Source: Xiphydria camelus (Eukaryota > Arthropoda > Insecta > Hymenoptera > Xiphydriidae). Taken from it: DNA of 64,000 bases. The stretch is from NCBI GenBank assembly GCA_963678675.1, contig OY783197.1, positions 15,876,658-15,940,657 of the forward strand, in the 5' to 3' direction. The position numbers were made by a program, and so were the translations under genes. The notes under the pieces were generated by a model, which had not been told where the DNA came from, did not search any database, and worked only from the letters and a program-made list of their open reading frames with translations. Positions 1-11,069 of this stretch are shown piece after piece. How positions within the stretch are numbered: the stretch's first letter is position 1; each line of letters opens with the position of its first letter.

Positions 1-37
1 GAAAGGTGGGGATTGCGAGCGCATTCGCAGTCTACTA

Positions 38-1922
38 GTCCAGTCATTCTAGATCCAATTTACATGTGCATCACTAGATTAATCACCTGTCGATGAATTA
101 TGGACCAATCGACAGGGAAAAATCTCGGGAACAATATTCCGATGAGGTAACATAACGTAGGTGACCGCGGAGTTGTTTATTTAACAAGAACGTTGCGAAA
201 TTTCGCTCTTACCGACTTAGGCGTAGCACCGTTCAATTTATATCTATTCAAATATATATATATATTCGAATATATAATATATTCAAAAAATTACCTTCTT
301 GTAGATCGCGAAATTCTCTACAAAATTGATGCGGGAAGTAACTCTCTAGGACGTGTCCTTTATTTTATATAAATTTTTAAAGTTTCTTGAACAACAACTC
401 ACGAGCAGAACAGCTGACTAGCCACGCCACGCCTCAACACTGGGTGGCGCTGCACGGCCAATCTCAGAATTCAAATGGTAAACCCTCCGTTACTCGCCGA
501 GCGCTGAGCTGCGGTGGTAAACGGAGCACGCTACTTACCGGCTACTTTCACATACTTTTGCACTGAACGGGAGACGAATGTAAGTGCGACTGTATCTCGA
601 GCGTTTGTCGGAGGTCTACTCGCACAGGGCCGTGCTACGCCGCGCGCACGCACGCACGTCTCTGTTTCATTGATTTCAATGGAGAAATAAAAACCGAATA
701 TCTCTATTTAGGCCAGTCGAGAAGTGCATTAATAACAGAAGCAATTCCGGACAAGCTGGAAATAATTTTAATTTGTTTGGTTTGGTGTTAAAAAGCACGT
801 ATTAAATTTGCACCCCCCCTAGAAAGCCCAGATTTGGCTGCCATTTTAAGAAAATGGGCTAAAAAATGTTTTTTCTTCACTATTTGTCAATAACTCGATT
901 TCTATAAACTTTAGAGAAAAATATGCAGTTACCAAAATTAAAGAAAATTAAATTATCTATAAAAAATGTTATGTGTTTTTCCATACGACTATCCGGTTCG
1001 AAGTTATATGGGCATCAAAAGCTGGATATATTATAGGCATTTATTATTTTCTTTATTCTATATAGGCATATTTAAAAGCAAGCAACTGCTATTATGCTTT
1101 CGTGATTGCATTTATATTTGTTTTCTATCGGCCAACCCTACTCCTGTTTTATACGGAATGTTTAACTCAAGGTCAAAAAATCTTTTTTCCCCTTAAAAAT
1201 TTGTTTAAAAATCAGAAAATGTTCTTTATCCTATGCATCTATGCATAGAACATTTTCAGATTAAAACAAATTTTTAAGAGAAAAATCTTGGATTTTTTTT
1301 TCTTCATGAAGAAATGGCCCGCATACTACCAAAATTTTTTCTACACAGTTTTTATTGATTTCAAATATACTGAATTTTTTTTAAGAAAAATCGAGACTGT
1401 CGCATTGGCGAAATAAATATTTTCTGGTGTTTTTTTCACATTTTTGTAAGAAAATGCCTTTTAATCTCACTTAAAAATTTTGATATTTTTTTGAAAAATT
1501 GAGAAAAAAATGTTCATGTATACAAAGTTGTTTATGCCATTAATAGTACACTTGAAACTTTAAAGTTAAAATTTATTTCTCAAATCAATGTATACCATTA
1601 ACGGCGCGTGAAAAAAATCTAAAAAAAGTCAGGTAATGTTTTTTCATCAAGTATGACTATGTAAATAAAAATCAGATTTTTTTAGACCCTCGTGAAAAAA
1701 AGTGGCTGTCTCGACACAGAATGCCCCAGATATAAATTGAACGGTACTACGCCTAAGTCGGTAAGAGCGAAATTTCGCAGTTTTTGTTAAATAAACAACT
1801 CCGCGGTCACCTACGTTATGTTACCTCATCGGAATATTATTCGCGAGATTTTTCCCTTTCGATTGGTCCATAATTCATCGAAAAGGAATTAATCTAGTGA
1901 AAAAAATCTAAAATGACTGGAC
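38..1922. mobile_element. Element E: inverted-repeat transposon with ~200-bp arms, TA target
   Basis: Positions 38-247 and 1733-1922 are inverted copies of each other. The outer ends read GTCCAGTCATT and AATGACTGGAC, flanked on both sides by TA (36-37, 1923-1924), which fits a Tc1/mariner-like target duplication. The interior (about 260-1195) has no transposase I can recognise; a GC-richer block at about 420-660 resembles promoter or UTR DNA but cannot be named. A piece of palindrome family D (1195-1732) is nested directly against the right arm. The element is non-autonomous. Confidence 0.75.
1195..1732. mobile_element. Fragment of palindromic element D nested in E
   Basis: This stretch matches the right half of the larger D copy at 22567-27920, including the central hairpin (about 1218-1262) and the D terminus ending GAATGCCCC at 1732. 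The left half is missing or replaced. The untouched D sequence here also shows the empty TTAA site that a TTAA-target element occupies in the larger copy. Confidence 0.7.
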
Positions 1923-1924
1923 TA

Positions 1925-1990
1925 TACCGAACCATACCGCCCACCTCGCCGTTGCGACCGATGACAAGATTAACTCTAGACTAGCGTATT
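1925..1990. repeat. Dispersed repeat 'H', split by element E
   Basis: The 35 bases at the very start of the window and this stretch are two halves of one repeat. Their reverse complement recurs at about 13030-13250, and a diverged copy is at 23910-24130. Element E sits between the halves. No coding signal is seen, and the family is not one I can name. Confidence 0.5.
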
Positions 1991-2025
1991 ATTTAGATTG
2001 CGATGATAATGAATGGTAAGAAACG

Positions 2026-2192
2026 ATGTTCATTCAGTGCCAACAAAAATTAATACGTAAAATACTCTCCAAAAAAGATTTGAAATCAATTAAGATCGCC
2101 ATGTTCAAGATTTATATATAAAAAATAAAAGGCATCATTTGAAAGGAAAATTATTGTAAATGAAAAGTTACTGAAAAATTCGACTAAAAAAA
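2026..2192 (+). repeat. Partial copy of the Helitron-like 3' module (module C)
   Basis: It starts at ATGTTCATTCAGTGCCAAC and follows the same sequence seen at 10770, 39830 and 58450, stopping in the stretch TTCGACTAAAAAAAT. Both ends are truncated. It is a solo fragment of the family described at 8989-12611. Confidence 0.75.
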
Positions 2193-2242
2193 TATCTCAT
2201 TTTGCGATTTTTGGCACTTAGAATTTACACTCTTCAATAGTA

Positions 2243-2791
2243 GGGTCATTCCATACTAAATCGGACACTTTTTGGAGTAACATTTCGGATTTTGCTCAAA
2301 TTTGGATATATTGTAGTCTTTTTCGATGTTTAAGCGTATCTCGAAGGATTTTTCAAAATTTTGAAATTTTAAAGTGTCGTTTTTTTTGTTTGTTTTTCGT
2401 GAAAGAGAGGATATCGAAGTATATGCTTGCTTTTTTTTCAGATTTTTAGAAAGTGGCCAGCTATGAAAATACGACATTTGTTTAAATCAAGTGCAAATAA
2501 AATTATTAAAAAAAATTTTTTTTTGATCGACGAAATTTTTCTCTGGTTTTTCAACTCTTTCACTTTTAGTACCCAAAAGATTATTCTCAGCCGACAACCG
2601 GTTTGACAGTTATAATTTAATGAATAAAAAGCAGCGTTATTTTTCAAGTGGCTGTAAAATCAACAATTTTCAAAATTTTGAAAAATCCTTCGAGATACGC
2701 TTAAACATCGACAAATACTACAATATGTCCAAATTTGAGCAAAATCCGAAATGTTACTCCAAAAAGTGTCCGATTTGGTATGGAATGACCC
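2243..2791. mobile_element. 549-bp inverted-repeat MITE with GGGTCATTCC ends
   Basis: Positions 2243-2370 and 2660-2791 are inverted copies with outer ends GGGTCATTCCATAC and GTATGGAATGACCC. No coding capacity is apparent; short open frames arise from the inverted arms. The left flank is TA and the right flank is CC, so the target duplication is unclear. The GGGTCATTC start is shared with the unrelated larger element at 36626-39598. Confidence 0.75.
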
Positions 2792-3121
2792 CCCCTGTAT
2801 CTTCTGAACCAACCCCTGCAGTTCCAAAACAAAAAATTCTTCATCGATGGGGGTATAGGGCTACCATACCCTATAACCACCTTGGGGCTACGATTAGCGG
2901 TTCCAGAGTTTATGGGAACGCACAGACTAACCACACTTACAGTCCATTGGTAGGCGGCACTCTTTTAACCCCTATATCTTCTGAACCAACCCCTGCAGTT
3001 CCAAAACAAAAACTTCTTCATTGATGGGGGATGTAGGGCTACCATACCCTCTGTAACCCCCATGAGGCTACGATTAGCGGTTCCAGAGTTTTATGGGAAC
3101 GTACAGACTAACCACACTTAC
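2792..3121. repeat. Two-copy tandem repeat, 177-bp period
   Basis: CTTCTGAACCAACCCCTGCA and the ~150 bases after it recur 177 bases downstream with scattered differences. The first copy starts at 2792 and the second at about 2969. Each unit ends in CAGACTAACCACACTTAC. No function is evident. Confidence 0.85.
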
Positions 3122-3246
3122 TTTTATTATATACATATATTGATTTAATAATTATATAATTCCAAAATTTGGTAGTTGCGTAATTCACCACAGGATAATG
3201 CATTTGTCTTAATATAAGTCTAGTCCAAATAACAAAATAAGACTTA

Positions 3247-3373
3247 GGGCCGGTTTTACAAACACAGTATAAACGCGGTATAGCGCTATACTGAGAATAA
3301 CCAGCACGAAGCGTTATGGTTATTCTCAGTATAGCGCTATACCGCGTTTATACTGTATTTGTAAAACCGGCCC
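3247..3373. mobile_element. 127-bp hairpin MITE with TTA target duplication
   Basis: Two nearly perfect inverted arms of about 57 bases (GGGCCGGTTTTACAAA... outward) face each other over a short loop at about 3301-3318. TTA flanks both ends (3244-3246, 3374-3376). A 3-bp TTA duplication is typical of PIF/Harbinger non-autonomous elements; the assignment rests on that alone. Confidence 0.8.
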
Positions 3374-3376
3374 TTA

Positions 3377-3478
3377 AGGGGGGTTCTTACAGGGTCGTGA
3401 ATTGGGCGAGAGCACTACCTGTTACCTGCAAAACAGGTTGTGCTCTCGCCCAGTTCACGATCCCGTGAGAACCCCCGT
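3377..3478. mobile_element. 102-bp hairpin MITE adjoining the previous one
   Basis: Arms GGGCGAGAGCAC / GTGCTCTCGCCC and the outer GGGGGTTCT / AGAACCCCC form a long hairpin. TTA at 3374-3376 serves as the left flank and TTA at 3479-3481 as the right. The left TTA is shared with the neighbouring hairpin, so one element inserted into the target duplication of the other. Confidence 0.75.
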
Positions 3479-3481
3479 TTA

Positions 3482-6255
3482 GTTTTCTTTTGCAGCATGG
3501 CTATTTTTCTTTTACGGCACGGCGATTTTTATTGTTCTCCAGTGAGGTAATATTTACAGTGACACTTAATAATTTTTATACGGCCAATTAGTAATATTTC
3601 TTATTGTAATTATTAACTTTTGTTGTGCTTGCAGTTACGACCCAAAATATAAAATGGCACGGCAATTTTTGCCACAATTTCTGGACAAAAATTCTTGGAT
3701 TTTTCTCTCCGTGTAGAATAAAGTCTCTTGTATATACCTATATTCACTACTTAATTTTTAACAAGAAATATTAACACATATTTCTTATCACGAATTACAC
3801 GAATTCTTCTCATTGTACCTGGCGAACTAAGTATTATGAATAGGTGCAAGACTTGTACACCTTCTTGTTAGATTTTTATTAATTATGATACACACTATTT
3901 GATAGGTTCACCATAAATAGTAGGGGAGACTGTTGTACTGATAATTGAGAAAACATTTAAACGGCATTTCCTGCTGAATTAGTGAGATATCTATTCAGGT
4001 ACATGAAAGATGTAAAGGAAATTTTACAAATATTGATGCTAAGGTGTTTTCTAACATAACTTTTACTAGTTGAAAATTATTCCAAGGTACAACAGACCTA
4101 ATGTACCTTGAAACACAGATAAGAACCAACTAAAAAAATTAATTAAGTAAAAGTTCAGATTATTTAAGAATATAAATTTTACCAGATATCATAAATTAAC
4201 AAAAGCACTTGAAAAAAAGGACAAAGCGCTTGAAATAAAGCAACTTAGAGTTCAACTATGTTCCTTTTCTTTTTGGTGATGAAAAACTCAAAATATGACT
4301 GACAGGATTGATAGGATCTCTTTTTTTACCTTCTTTACTACGCGGCATAATTGGAAAAATTCTAAAATAAAAAATTAACGTTCTTTATTAATGTTCCAGG
4401 GTACAAGATGTGCCGATGTTTTAAGGTACAAGAGGGTGCAACATTACTAAAAACGGCTGCCTCCGCGCCGATGCTAAGTTTACAAAGAAAAATAACATTG
4501 TGTTTTTACTCACCATTGAACACTATTACACACAAAAATTGTTTAATAGTTTCAAAGTAACCAGTTCTCAAATTATCTACACACGAATACGATGCTAATT
4601 ACCTACTTAATCTCTATGGCGAAAAAGCTCATTTTTATTGCACAACTTCAAAATACGTCTGTAACGCATGAAACATGAATGCACTACTGAAGGTCAAGCA
4701 AGTGAGGATTATACCTTAATTTTGAGTCAATAAATGGCGACATCTGTCATAAATACGAAGCGTTTCAAGATATACTATGCTCTAGGTACAACAGCTTCCC
4801 CTATATTATAATCGCCATATGTACATACCATCAGCTGCTTCATAGGAAGTCCTAAGTGTATATCTTTATCATGATTATTTTTTAGTACCAGAAATTAAAC
4901 TATCGAATACCTATTTGGAACCAACTGTTAACTATTGGTGGTAATAGTTCATCATAATTTATTATCGTCTGCTTGTGGCGCTTTTCTATGAAGGGAAGTA
5001 CTGCTATAGTTTCCAAATATTCTCTATACTTGCCCGTCTACTGTATAAATACTGCTACCACATCGAACATTAATCTTAAGCTAACCTCAACTGTATTAGA
5101 GACTCTAAAAACCTGTACTGGGCGTAGCCGATTCTAGTCAATTGACGTTTAACTTATTTATCCAAATTTCTGTAAGAATTCTTATACAACTTTGTTTCAA
5201 CATATTTATCAAGCAAATAGATTTGAATGACCCAAGATGCAGAAAAATAGAGCATCACTCTTATTGTTAGTAGCGATGAAAATACATACCTCTCTCTATC
5301 TACACAAACTGTACTCGTTGATAATGTAGATATATATGTATATATATGTATATATAAAAGCGTATATAGCAATACAATATTGTCCCACTTAAGTGAGATA
5401 TAGGTAAACTTAACCTTAATATAACAGTTTGAGGTTTGATCCATACACCCATACCTACGTAAGAATAATACTCACTTTTTGGTCAAGCAATGATTAAGAT
5501 TTTGCAATGGGACTGAGCAGCATCGTTAGGATCCGGCGGCCATGGAAGTGGTCCAATTTTAGTAAGATAAAAAATGGCGACCGACAATATCTGTTTATTA
5601 AGCTACTGGGAGTCTCGCATCATCACTATTGAGTCACAGATACGAAAACTACAAAATGGACGAAACGCACGATAATCACTTCACACTTCCACAAATATTT
5701 TCTTTAAACGCTCGGTATAAAATTCACGACTATAGGGTTTACAGCTTTTGATAGTAACAAACTTGTGATGATCCTGCTATGTTATCATTCATATCGGAAG
5801 GGGGAAATAACAAAAAACTCCTTTACTGTACGGATCAAATAAAGTGCTTGGCTACGTAGAGGAAGCAAGTCGGGTACTTATCTAGAAGCGCAAAAATTCC
5901 GAACGGCGTACGCATAGTGACTGGCGCCTGGCATTTCCACCCTTCCGAGATCACCCCACCCCGCAAGGTTGCCATCGAAACATCTATACCGTCTCCGCTA
6001 ACACATCGCTAGGACCTTCAGCACGCATGCGCTCGGCCCTAGATTTAGTCTCGCTACCAGATTTTTCGTAATAAAAACATTTGTCTTCTTGAGTAGCTCG
6101 GCATACTAATCTCTGCATCCACTTGAGAGCTATATTTGTACATGTGTGGTAACAGTTTTGGTCCATGCTTGTAGATTAAAAAATTATACATTATAAACAT
6201 AAGAAGCCGACAGATCAATAGATGGATCCGATTGAACAGAATTACTTTATTAATA
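3482..6255. other. No gene recognised
   Basis: AT-rich sequence with only short open frames. It contains a TATATATG microsatellite at 5329-5356 and a GC-richer island at about 5880-6060. No conserved protein, RNA gene or element termini were seen. Confidence 0.5.
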
Positions 6256-6780
6256 CACGGAGCAAAATGGATTTGAAATGAAGAGCACTAATTGTAAGTG
6301 CCCAGATTCTGGCATTATGTAATCGACTGTATGGTACAGGAGTAACAACTCGAATTTCTCCAAATTATTGCCATACAAAATAGCATTTCATTCTGATCAT
6401 ATGGCAAAAGTTGGTACAATATAGTATATTTTAAAATAGTTTGGCATATTTTGCAATACGGCTAACGTGTGTATAGAGGATACTGTTTTTCTTGTTTTTC
6501 AGTTCCTATTTCTTATTTTTTTTCCATACATCCATTGGCTGTATTGTAACAAATACCAATTAAAAATATTTAGTTTAAAATATGTGATATCTTATTAATA
6601 TTTGCCATACGAAGAAAACGAAATACTATTTTGTATGGCAATATTTTGCAAAAATTTGAGTTATCACTCCAGTACCACAGAGTCAAGCACATACTGGTAA
6701 TGCCAGACTCTGGATATTTAGTGCCAGAATGTGGGCACTCTCTTAGTGCTTTTCATTCCAAATCCATTTTTATCTGGGTG
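6256..6780. mobile_element. 525-bp TA-target MITE
   Basis: Inverted arms of about 140 bases (6256-6395 and 6640-6780) start CACGGAGCAAAATGG and end CCATTTTTATCTGGGTG. TA flanks both ends (6254-6255 and 6781-6782). The short open frame at 6631-6837 is a by-product of the right arm. Tc1/mariner-type by target only. Confidence 0.75.
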
Positions 6781-7364
6781 TACCGTAGGAATTCTTTTTC
6801 CATTTATATTAAATTTTATAGCTTCTTACGTATATAATTAAGTTCCTTTAAGGCAGAATGTTTAATTATATAGAATTCCTCATTATAAAAAAGCAGCTAA
6901 GTATCTCAGAAATTAAGCAACATACATACATTGTTTTAAATAACATATTATGATCTAAAATGGGTCATACGACATACGAAATAGATTCTTATATTTCGTA
7001 TTTCTTTATGGGTTTTAAAGGTCATCGTTACTTTTGTAAATGGAACTTGATTTTTCATTCTTATAACAGTCTTAGAGCTTGCTTAGACTAATAAGGAAAA
7101 TGTTAAGTGAAGTGTTCATCCGTTGAACCGCGTTTATGAGATATTACCTACTACTTAAACTATAAGCGAGCAAGTTACGTATCACGCGTGATCAAGTTCC
7201 TATTCCCCGTTGATCGCGATAAGTCCTGTACGTTATAATATTTCGCCATCTTTATAACAATACTATTTCTAGATTTCTTACGTTGAATTTTTTCTCCATA
7301 TTTTCTGGTACTTATTGTTAGATTTTGAAGCATCTTTTTCCAGCGTAGAATGACTCCTCAATGT
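6781..7364. other. No gene recognised
   Basis: AT-rich sequence without element ends, repeats or credible coding potential. Confidence 0.5.
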
Positions 7365-7756
7365 CTCCAGAATATTTTAAGCATCTCACTTGAAATATTT
7401 CAGTTCAGATATTCTAATAACATTCCAGAGATATTTGAAACAGAATATTTCAAATGAGATATTTTAGTAGCATTTTAGAGATATTTCAAATGGAATGTCT
7501 CGAATGAAATATTATGGAGATATTTCATTTGAAAAGTTTTGGTAATATTCTAGAAATCTTTCGATTGAAACGTTGTAGAATATCTCAAGTCAAATATTTT
7601 GGACATGTTTCATTTGAAACATTACATTTGAAATATTTTGATAATATTCTACAGATTTTTCGATTGGAACATTGCAGAATGCTTCAAATGGAACATTCTG
7701 GAGATATTTCATTTGAAACATTACGTTTGAAATATTCCAAAAATATATTATTATAA
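7365..7756. repeat. Degenerate minisatellite built on TTTGAAATATTT
   Basis: Variants of GATATTTCATTTGAAA and TTTGAAATATTTTG recur every 20-50 bases, often in opposite orientations. The repetition keeps one frame open (7514-7756, rich in the pattern F-x-L-K), but the protein mirrors the repeat and is not a gene. Confidence 0.65.
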
Positions 7757-7770
7757 GTATTTATAATCAC

Positions 7771-7846
7771 TAGGGGGCTCCGCCCCCTACTCGCTTCGCT
7801 CGTCAACCCCCGGGGGGCTATCGCCCCCGCGCCGCTATCGCGGCGC
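7771..7846. other. Three consecutive GC-rich hairpins
   Basis: TAGGGGGC-TCC-GCCCCCTA (7771-7789), GGGGGC-TATC-GCCCCC (7813-7828) and GCGCCGC-TATC-GCGGCGC (7829-7846) are perfect stems in an otherwise AT-rich region; the last two share the loop TATC. CGCTTCG-type repeats lie between. They may mark the end of a mobile element, because a transposon-type protease relic lies just downstream. Function unknown. Confidence 0.7.
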
Positions 7847-7940
7847 TCTACCAAGCTTGTACGGGACGTTGGTCAGCTAACGGACTTATCTTCCACCTCC
7901 TCCCTCCCTCCCTCCTCCTCCTCCTCCTTCTCCGGAAGTG

Positions 7941-8215
7941 GAATTTCATATGGTACAACAGCAACCGAATAACGCAGATTGTAGACTATATGCAATCGCA
8001 TTTGCAACATCAATATGTTGCTAGACATCCTGACAAAATTATAATAATTACGTACACGATCCTTTGAGGAGTTACTTATACGAAATGTTGCTATATAGTA
8101 AGCTGAAACATTTCCCCATGGTCAATTACATCGAGAAAGTTATAGAAAAAGAAGGTAATATGCATTTTGACGACGTTCAACATGTTAAGGGAGGTGAATT
8201 AAAAAAGAATAATGG
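7941..8215 (+). pseudogene. Broken Ulp1-like (C48) cysteine protease fragment
   Basis: Frame 1 (7941-8027) encodes E-F-H-M-V-Q-Q-Q-P-N-N-A-D-C-R-L-Y-A-I-A, then A-F-A-T-S-I-C-C and a stop. The Q...DC(G/R)LYAIAFAT pattern is the catalytic Gln and Cys block of Ulp1-type proteases carried by several animal transposons. After a frameshift, 8061-8120 continues with HDPLRSYLYEMLLYSKLKHF and then P, matching the stretch that usually follows in those proteins. The glycine after the catalytic cysteine is replaced by arginine. The upstream protease domain and the rest of the element are missing. It is clearly non-functional; the parent element type is unknown. Confidence 0.6.
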
Positions 8216-8271
8216 TTTGGAGTGGAGGCCAAATAAAAACTACCAAAAATAGTTGCTGATAAAAGAAAACT

Positions 8272-8472
8272 GAGAGGAAGAAGAAGACCAAGAAGAAAAG
8301 GAAGAAAAAGAGGAAGAGGAAGAAGAGGGGGAAGAAGAAGAGAAGGAAGAAGAAGAAGAAGAGGAAGAGGAAGAGGAAGAGGAGGAAGAAGAGGAGAAAG
8401 AGAAGAACGGGAGGAAGAAGAAGAAGACGAGGAGGAAGAAGAAGGTGGGAAGAGGAGGGGGGGGGGGGGGGG
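8272..8472. repeat. Purine-rich GAA/GAG tract ending in a G run
   Basis: Almost pure A/G on the plus strand (GAAGAAGAGG variants), ending in about 16 G at 8457-8472. Long serine-, proline- or leucine-rich open frames on the minus strand come only from this composition. Confidence 0.85.
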
Positions 8473-8759
8473 CATAACAACTGTTCGTGCTTCGCGCATC
8501 CGGTTCCAAGGTTGCCTGGGTTTTTGTCCACACATTTATTCGAAAACTATTTTATATAATAGAAGGAAAGAATAATAGAAGGATTTTTGGAAATGACTCT
8601 CATGCAATAGCTTCAGAATATCTAACGAAAATTTTGTTGTTAATACAGGTACTAGTTCTACGCCTGTAAAAAAATTCACTTTGCCGATTTAATCGTTTTC
8701 TTACAGAAATCTGTCCATATATCGTCACATAAAAATCATTTACAGAAATGTTCTCTCAG

Positions 8760-8955
8760 CGTCACCGATCCTGCTGCTGGCGATTTTTGAAAATGTTATT
8801 TTGAAACGTACTAGTCAATGAATAATTAAATAGCATATTTTCATTAACTACGGCGGCGTTTGTTCTGATTAATGAAAGTATAAGAATTAATTATTAATTT
8901 ATGTTTAAAAATGATATTTAAAAAAGTTACCAATGGCAGAATTCGTGAAGCCGGG
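8760..8955. mobile_element. Palindromic MITE, same family as 45251-45475
   Basis: The left side (CTGCTGGCGATTTTTG...) and right side (...GTTACCAATGGCAG) are diverged inverted copies around an AT-rich centre with ATTAATGAAAG. The better preserved copy at 45251-45475 shows the same layout. Confidence 0.55.
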
Positions 8956-9559
8956 AGTTTATGAACATGGTGTCTCGTAGCTTCAAGATTAAGAGACACG
9001 GTAGTGTCTCGCGGCATGTTCATTCAAGTCGTCAGAACGACGCCGCCAGCACTGTCGCCGCGAGCACCCGTGTATCTTTACAGGAAAAATGTCTGCCCCC
9101 TTCACCCCTCAATTTTAACATCGAATTTTCTCAATAAATATACGGTTATAACCAAAACTATGCTTAGTTACGCCATATAAATCGACTATTCTCTATCGAT
9201 AGAGACCAGAGTAAATGTTGTAAATTACATATTAACAGAGATTTTTCCTTAGCAACGCGAAGCCACGCCCCTCGCGCCTCAAAAGTCGAGAATCCGATTT
9301 CTCGGGCGATATATATATGTCAAAATCTCACAAAAATTCCGCCTGTCTTCGGCGATATTCGGCCATGGTCTCGGAAATGTGTACACAGATGCGGCCACAT
9401 GCATACACCATCAAATGTATGTGAGAGTGTGTGAGAGAATATATTCCTTGAATGTTTAGTTGTTTTTCAAAATTAATAAAATATTTCCATTCGCGAAACG
9501 ATTTCCCTCGCATTTTTTCGATCCTCGGACGCGCTTGTTAATAAAAAGTAAAAATTCAG

Positions 9560-9900
9560 TGTAATCGGAGTAGTGAATCTCAATAGTGATGAATGTGACA
9601 GACGCTCCGTATAGTTTAATAATCGTTTGTATTTTTTTCGAATATCGAGATAGTGAACGGATGCAGTGGTATTCTTCTCTAGTTGCCTGTGCATCAAGAA
9701 AGGAGCAGGAAAGGAGACGGTCTCAGAAGAATTGCCATCAGATAAGTTTAATTGCCATCTGACAGCTTTAACCTCACTTTCAGTGGAAGGACAAGATCTT
9801 TATGTTCGTTCTATTTTTTGTTTTCAGGGTCATGCGAGCACGGGAAAAATCGAAGAAAATCAATCATCAATACAAGCCGTGGCAGAATAGGAGATGAAAT
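9560..9900 (+). other. Captured gene 5' segment with intron (copy in Helitron-like element 1)
   Basis: GTGACAGACGCTC, AGCAGGAAAGGAGACGG and GAATTGCCATCAGATAAG recur at 23085-23250, 25725-25860 (inverted), 41445-41600 and 42885-43030 (inverted). In each copy a T-rich stretch ending TTTTCAG (here 9828) precedes a conserved GCGAGCACGGG block, as a 3' splice site would. This suggests genomic capture of a host leader exon plus intron. The host gene is not identified. Confidence 0.45.
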
Positions 9901-10200
9901 GGAATTGGATCACAATAATCAAGTAATTACTTTATCAATATTTTTCTCTATCGATATATTTCCTCTTTCGTACTATCACAAGTTCCAATTTACACACCGA
10001 CCTGTCAAACCTGAAGTGTACACGTACCTCACTTCTATTTCATCTCTTCTTCGTCTCCGGTGTAACGACGGTCAATGAGGAATTACTGATACCGATTAGG
10101 CAGATAAGTGCTGAATATAACGTAGTATAATACGAAAGAGGAAATATATCATTTTAATAATTCTGTCATTATTAGAATAGAATTGATTAACTCAGATATA

Positions 10201-10589
10201 GGTTCTTAATTTCTACGCTCGAGTAAGTTCAGTATATTTTAAATAGTGAAATGCTGCATATGATTATGTAATTTACAATTTGTTACAGATCGTATGCAAA
10301 CCCGAGGAGGTTTCTTTCGAACGAGGGATCATCCACTTGTTGTTCCAACAAGAACCAGTTGCATTCATTGCATTGGACACGTTGGTATATAAATTGGTTC
10401 TTAATTTTTACGCTGAGTAAGTTCGGTATATTTTAAAAGTGAAATGCTGCATATAATTGTGTAATTTACAATTTCTTACAGATCGTTTGCGAACCCGAGG
10501 AGGTTTCTTTCCAACGAGGGATCATCCACTTGTTGTTCCAACCACAACCAGTTGCATTCATTGCATTTGACAGGTCGGTATATAAAAAT
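10201..10589 (+). repeat. Tandem 195-bp repeat with an exon-like core
   Basis: Two head-to-tail copies (10201-10395, 10396-10589). Each contains ACAATTTGTTACAG or a close variant followed by an exon-like block (about 10290-10385 and 10483-10575) with AACCCGAGGAGGTTTCTTTC. That block is homologous to the exon at 23594-23716, where it reads C-E-P-E-R-V-S-F-S. One possible translation here is C-K-P-E-E-V-S-F-E-R-G. The unit is a degenerate, duplicated exon with its upstream intron end. Confidence 0.55.
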
Positions 10590-11069
10590 TGGTAGTATAA
10601 AGTAACGTGGTTATAATTAATTAGCTCATATGGGTATAAAATGTGAGACTTTAATTTTGTGGTAATAAAAAGCTATTCTCCTACACATGTACGTATTCTC
10701 CTCATGAATAAATTCCAAAAAGTAGTGAAATCCCCCCACAAAAACAGATTCTTTGTAAAAAAAAGGCGGCATGTTCATTCAGTGCAACCCAAAATTGATA
10801 CGTAAAATACTCTCCAAAAAAGATTTGAAATCAATTAAGATCGCCATGTTCAAGATTTATATATAAAAAGTAAAAGGCGTCATTTGAAAGGAAAATTATT
10901 GTAAATCAGGTTACTAAAAAATTCGACTAAAAAAATGTATACAAAATTTAAAAAAAAAGAACGCCGCGTTTTTTCCTTCAAAATAAAAAATTCAGACAGA
11001 GAATTATATTCGATGTTTATGCACATATGATTTTAAAAAAATTCATACACTTATATGATACCACCAGTA

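Noticed and set aside
7514..7756. 80-codon gene
   Set aside because: Repeats the minisatellite unit; no independent coding evidence.
8185..8535. Ser/Pro/Leu-rich frames on the minus strand
   Set aside because: Produced by the GAA/GAG purine tract in all three frames.
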